64,000 bases of DNA from Paramecium pentaurelia (Eukaryota; Ciliophora; Oligohymenophorea; Peniculida; Parameciidae). The DNA lies in the NCBI GenBank assembly GCA_905183005.1, contig CAJJDO010000013.1, positions 175,728 to 239,727 of the forward strand. The letters are read 5' to 3'. This document shows positions 59,516-64,000 of this stretch, in pieces. How positions within the stretch are numbered: the stretch's first letter is position 1; each line of letters starts with the position of its first letter. Both the position numbers and the translations under genes were made by a program. The notes beneath the pieces are model-generated. The model saw only the letters and a list, made by a program, of their open reading frames with translations. It was not told where the DNA came from and ran no database searches.

Positions 59516-60656
59516 ATGTATTAATAATAATTTGTAAAACCTCCCAAACAGATTAAGAGTAAGGCTTTTAAAGACAGACTTAAAGGACATAAAGATGCTA
59601 TAATTACATTGATTAGTCCTTATGGAAATAATGGCAATTATCTTTATTCAGCTTCTAGAGATGGAAATGTTAAAAGTATTTATATAACTACTTAAGGTTG
59701 GGATCTATTAAATAGATAAATTGCATCCAAATTTCTGATATCCAAAATATCAGATGATATTACAGTATAAGATTAAGATGAAAATCAATAAACTATGAAA
59801 GGAAATATCATATGTGCAGCAACATTTTCTGAATTCAATATCTATGTTGGATATGATGATGGTTTCATCAAATCTAATAATATTAAAACTGGAGAGTCAG
59901 TCTATGCTTATCAAGGACATAAGGCTTAAATCACATCTATTCATTTCTTAAATATTAGATAATTGGCATCTAGCTCTTTAGATGGTACTGTGAGATTATG
60001 GGATACCACTAGCAATGAATGTGAAGTTATCTTTAACATAGGATATCCAATCAATTTGATGAATGTCATCTTTGACAAGGAAATTAATTTATTATATGGC
60101 AAAAATACTATAGTCTAAATAGATCCTTATAAATAATCTATTGTTAGAAGTGTTCAATTCCCTAATTTTACTATTATGTCATATTTAGTACATAAGACCC
60201 TTTTGATTCTTGGTACTATTGATAATTTTATGCACATTTATGAAATCCAATAATTAGATTAACCTAATCCATAACCTATTAAAGTAATTGTTGGTTTACA
60301 TGGATGGGCTTTATGTATGTTGGTTCATGATCCATATTTGTATGTTGGAACTGATGATAAAAAAATCAAAGTTTATGAAATGAAAACTTGGGAATTAAAA
60401 GAAGAGTTTTCAGGACATATTGATGGAGTTACTACTTTGGCATTAGCTAATGGACTCCTTTATTCTGGTTCATATGATCATCTAATCAGATCTTGGGATC
60501 TTGAAGAAATGTATTAAAGAATAAGAGAAAGAGCCATAATGTAAAAGGAAGATTTAAATGTAACTATATTTAATAAATAAATAGAGTAGACGATATGATG
60601 TTTATTTAAAGAGTTTGCCAAAAAAAAAAAAAGGATTGCCAAAGAAAAAAAAGTGA
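59516..60656 (+). CDS. WD40-repeat protein
   Basis: About six WD-type repeats can be traced: RLKGHKDAIITLISP, AYQGHKAQITSIHF with SSLDGTVRLWDTTSNE, the GWALCMLVHDPYLYVGTDDK repeat and FSGHIDGVTTLALANGLLYS ending SYDHLIRSWDLEEM. A first intron of 21 nt splits the first repeat. A second (25 nt) near the end changes the tail to SRRYDVYLKSLPKKKKG, a basic stretch that fits a nucleolar signal; without it the frame ends at a TGA near 60597. The overall outline resembles propeller proteins used as scaffolds; the function is not assigned. Confidence 0.82.
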
Positions 60657-61229
60657 TTTCATATTTATTTTTATTTTCTAAATTATTTATAATTAAATTT
60701 TTAATGATATTTAGAAAATTATTATCATTTATTAAAGCCAATTTATGATCATTAATATTTTGAATAGTTGATACAATATATTAATTATTTTTTTAAATTC
60801 CATTTACTATATGATGATATTCATAAAATAAAACTTTATAACATGTAGAAATTTATAATATGTTTATAAATATTTAATATTATTGATGAATTCATATAAT
60901 TAATTAATAGAAAAAGTAAATTCTCAAAAAAATAATTATTATTATTTTATATTTCTTAAAAACATCATTTTTAAGTTAAAGTAGATAAAAATGAGAATTC
61001 ATTCCCATTTATTTTTATAACTAAAAATAAAGTTCTTTTTAATTAATAATTAACATAATTTAATGTTATCAATTAATAATTAACAAAAGACTGATAAGAA
61101 CAATATTTTAATTCCTTGTATGAATAGAATTTATATATTTCAATTCTTAAACAGTTTTTACTGTCTCTAAGATCATATTAAAAATTCATTTAATACATAT
61201 TTACAATTCATTATTTTATTATATTAATA
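60657..61229. other. Intergenic region, no gene seen
   Basis: AT-rich, only short frames. It should contain the promoter of the small Met-Gly-Cys gene that follows. Confidence 0.45.
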
Positions 61230-61475
61230 ATGGGCTGCCATATTTAAAAACCCTAATACACTAAGAATGACATCATTATTTCATCCCCTCCTCCTACAGT
61301 TCCATCTTCTCATGAAATAATTTTGATGCCTTATGCTCTACATGAATAACATCCTGCATCAAAGATGCCAGTTCAAATTTAATTGGATGGTGAAAATAAA
61401 AGAACAAAAGAATGGTCAACTGAAATTACTAAAACATTTTCACCTAATATTATATCAAAACAAACATAAAAATGA
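61230..61475 (+). CDS. Small Met-Gly-Cys protein, probably lipid-anchored
   Basis: An intronless 81-residue frame starting MGCHIQKPQYTKND, again with Gly2/Cys3 for myristoylation and palmitoylation. A Pro-rich stretch (SSPPPTVPSSHE) and a polar end (TKTFSPNIISKQTQK) follow. No enzyme motif is visible. It ends 134 bp before the convergent MBOAT gene. Confidence 0.55.
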
Positions 61476-61609
61476 TGATCTCAATGAATTTTAGTATATA
61501 TTATATATTTTAAGTCAAAGATAAAATTTTAGTTATTTATCTTTAAAAAATAGAGAAAGATAACTAGAGAGTTATTCAACAATTATATATTTTTATAAAA
61601 TATATACTT

Positions 61610-63002
61610 TCATTCTTTCTATTTTTTACTTTTCTAACCGAAATTAGTAATTAAGAAGAAAGCATATGTGGCATATAACAAAATGTGAGGAACATATCTA
61701 ATATTGCTATAGAATTTTAGAATTGGATCCACACTCAATAATAAAAAGGTAATTCCAAATACATTAAAAATAGTATTGGCTAAATACCATCTAACAAATT
61801 TAGCTAATGGATTAGTTTCAAATATTTTCAAATATTTAGTATTACAAGAAACTCTAAATATTGCTTTGTTGACGTTGTTCAAAATTGCCCATTAAAAGAA
61901 TGAAAAGTAATAGCCAATATAGAATCCATGCCAAAGTGATGATACAACATATGTCATTTGATAAGCAAAATTTTATTTAGCAGCACTCTTCTTCATTTCT
62001 TCTTCAGTATAAATACGAGTATATACATATCTTCTTAACCATGTTTAAATAGAGATATTCCATTTCTCTACTTTATCTTTCATATTGTATGTTAAATCCC
62101 AATCTACATCAACTGCTTTAATTTTCTAAAATTATCCATTTCCTTAATAAGTAATACCACAAGATGCTATACTCATTTCAGCTAATTGCCAACCACCAAA
62201 ATATTTTGTTCTTTGAATTGCTACCATAATATTAAACCAAAGTGTTTGATATAATATATTATATGTTCCAAATTCATCTGTTGTAACAAAATGTAAAGGA
62301 AAGTATTTTTCAGCAAATAAAAAGATACCCATACAAATTATAGTATTCTTTAATAGTCTTAATGTTTCTTTTATTGTTGATGGAATATTTTTATATTCTT
62401 TATCTTCATTAATGAATTAATCAAAGTCATAATAATCAAAGCATGGTCCTAATACACTTCCAGCAAAAAAGAAAATAAAGGAGAAATACTCAAAAAAAGA
62501 AGGTAATTTAACAATCTTTCTTATTTCCTATTCTTTACTTAATTATGTTTTCAATCCATCACTTACACAAAAAGCAAAAGCAGTCCATTTTGGAGTATCC
62601 ATCATTAATATTGTTGTAACATCCATCTTCCAACCTCCATAATCAGTATATTATCTATATATATGATGAGCTGCCACAAAAATCATAGATTCCACAAATA
62701 CAGGCCAAGGACTTTTCTTTCCCAAAACCTTAACCATTATATAAACTACTATTGTCTAAAATAACACATTGATAATTTAAGATCTATAAATATAGTAAGT
62801 GATGATGACACCAAATATTGATCCTGCAATCAATCTAGCTTACCTTCCTATATCATCTATTCAATTTATTACCTCTAATGGATAATTTAAAAAGGAATCC
62901 AAATAATGTGCAAAGGATTAAGGAAATGAAGATTTTTAATTAATCATCTGGAATGCCTGTTTAAGAACTAAACTCAATTACTTTGGTATCAATAAAATCC
63001 AT
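61610..63002 (-). CDS. MBOAT-family lysophospholipid acyltransferase
   Basis: Multiple hydrophobic spans with the MBOAT landmarks: KWNISIQTWLRRYVYTRIYT, the conserved Asn-Ile-Ser-Ile region, and the catalytic SSLWHGFYIGYYFSF with its histidine. FFFAGSVLGPCFDYYDF and ILYQTLWFNIMVAIQRTKYF lie upstream. The sequence pattern (ALDVDWD-like VDVDWDLTYNMKDKVEKWN) is that of lysophospholipid acyltransferases (MBOAT1/2/5/7) rather than DGAT1 or ACAT. It remodels acyl chains of phospholipids in the ER. A 25-nt intron lies after the first span. Confidence 0.88.
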
Positions 63003-63291
63003 AATTAATTTAATTAAATGTCTTTAGATATTGTTAATTTTAATATAAATTTTATAATAAAATAAATTGACAACATTTTTTAGATGATTGATTTTATTAG
63101 AAAGACTTTACTTCCTATTTAACTTTGTTTTTCTCATAAGGCATTAATATTATACTTTTTACTTAGATGTTTTATCATTCATTGCTTGTTAATTTAAATT
63201 ATTTTTAAATGAATCTTTTTTTCTAATCTTAATATTTATTTTATTCTTTTTACTAATTTAATTTCTATTCTCACTTAAATTGAGACTTTTT
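63003..63291. other. Spacer, no gene seen
   Basis: AT-rich spacer between two minus-strand frames; no feature recognised. Confidence 0.35.
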
Positions 63292-63687
63292 TCAAAAACT
63301 AAAAGGAATTATTAATTAGTTATTATCTGTTAGAACCTAAGATTTTTTGAGAGCACATTAGTTAATAAGAATAGTAATAAGAACTCTAACATTATTAGAA
63401 TATATTGATAAAACTTATTTGTTACAACTAGCTTGTTTTCTAATAAGAAAAATATTTTGAGCAAAGAAAAACTAACATTATGCAAAGGTAATCAAATTAT
63501 AATTATTGAATAAAAATAATTATTATTTGTAATTTTATTCTTTAAAATCTTCTACTTTATAATCATCATATTAATCTAAAGTTAATAGGATTCTTTTAAT
63601 TACAAATTGAATAAATAATTTACAATTTTATATAGTATCTATATAGTAATTGAAATTTGCTAAAATTATTTATAGCACCATTAGCAT
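63292..63687 (-). CDS. Possible unknown gene, 131 residues
   Basis: An uninterrupted frame of exactly 132 codons. The first part looks genuinely coding (IDTIQNCKLFIQFVIKRILL, then TLDQYDDYKVEDFKEQNYKQ). The second half is hydrophobic and less convincing. The true gene may start further upstream through an intron. No family is recognised. Confidence 0.4.
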
Positions 63688-63806
63688 ATCTTTTTATCTT
63701 TCTAACTTATTCTTTACCTAAATTCAATTAGTTTTTTTTTCTTATATGGTTTTTTAATTGTATTAGATGATAAAATTTTATATGCAACTTAAAATAAAAA
63801 ATAAAA

Positions 63807-64000
63807 ATGTATTAAGATAATTAGAACTTTTAATAATTTTACAATACTAAAATTCCTTTTCTAAAAGACTACTAAAAAGGTGATATTCAATCTAAATGGA
63901 TTGAAGGGACTGGAACATAACAAGGACGTTTTATAAATGCCAAATCAAATAATTAAAAATTAGGAATCTATGTGGATAATAACAAAATTATAGAAAAGAA
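63807..64000 (+). CDS. Unknown gene, N-terminal part (runs off the window)
   Basis: An open frame begins MYQDNQNFQQFYNTKIPFLK and continues to the window edge as a polar, balanced sequence (KWIEGTGTQQGRFINAKSNN). The Trp-Ile-Glu-Gly and following Gly/Arg/Phe spacing is faintly like a MORN or beta-hairpin repeat. It is partial, so no call is made. Confidence 0.45.

Noticed and set aside
1..64000. Search for CRISPR arrays, transposons, telomere repeats and tRNAs
   Set aside because: I saw no regularly spaced repeats, no transposase-like frames, no C4A2/C3A3 tracts and no convincing tRNA cloverleaf.

Overview
This is a piece of a ciliate macronuclear-type genome, most like Paramecium. It is very AT-rich. 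Long reading frames appear only when TAA and TAG are read as glutamine and TGA is the sole stop. The genes carry many tiny introns of about 20-32 nt, nearly all GTA...TAG, whose removal restores homologous reading frames. Genes are packed on both strands, often with 1-45 bp between them. Under the standard code almost everything here looks like short, broken frames, so the annotation below comes from re-reading both strands with the ciliate code and splicing by eye. In several multi-exon genes the spliced length is an exact multiple of three, which supports the models.

Layout. 1-4.1 kb: start of a protein kinase (minus), then RhoGAP, TFIIS, an unknown protein and an HP1-like chromodomain protein (all plus). 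4.7-10.4 kb: COPI-associated membrane protein, then on the minus strand an FN3/RCC1 protein, a small coiled-coil protein and the ribosome-assembly factor RPF1. 10.4-13.1 kb: a CK1-like kinase flanked by small Met-Gly-Cys proteins. 13.7-17 kb: two unknown minus-strand genes and a degenerate stretch. 17-20.4 kb: mitochondrial citrate synthase and an inositol polyphosphate 5-phosphatase. 20.9-27.3 kb: a giant four-domain cation channel of about 2,120 residues. 27.5-32.5 kb: small unknown genes, a TPR/DnaJ co-chaperone and TVP23. 32.66 kb: a U4 snRNA gene. 32.9-34.6 kb: a broken SEC14-like gene. 34.9-40.5 kb: a tight minus-strand series of UMP-CMP kinase, SET-domain methyltransferase and coiled-coil protein. 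40.8-48.5 kb: kinase, KRI1 (with a ZZ finger), a Gln-rich protein and a predicted myristoylated protein. 48.8-54.7 kb: Rab GTPase, COMM-domain protein, a structured RNA candidate, NAA35, PEX12 and NAA50. 55-60.7 kb: a Gln-rich possible Ndt80-like DNA-binding protein, NOP53, an ammonium transporter and a WD40 protein. 61-64 kb: another Met-Gly-Cys protein, an MBOAT acyltransferase and two edge or uncertain genes.

The content is mainly housekeeping: ribosome assembly (RPF1, KRI1, NOP53), N-terminal acetylation (NAA35, NAA50), Golgi and vesicle traffic (TVP23, COPI-associated protein, Rab), chromatin and transcription (TFIIS, HP1-like, SET), and membrane excitability and transport. I see no mobile element, CRISPR array or telomere. 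The least ordinary signals are the non-canonical N/D/D/N pore of the channel, the SET-PHD-RS methyltransferase, the KRI1-ZZ fusion, the transporter lacking its first pore histidine, the structured RNA near 50.3 kb, and a group of four Met-Gly proteins predicted to be lipid-anchored.
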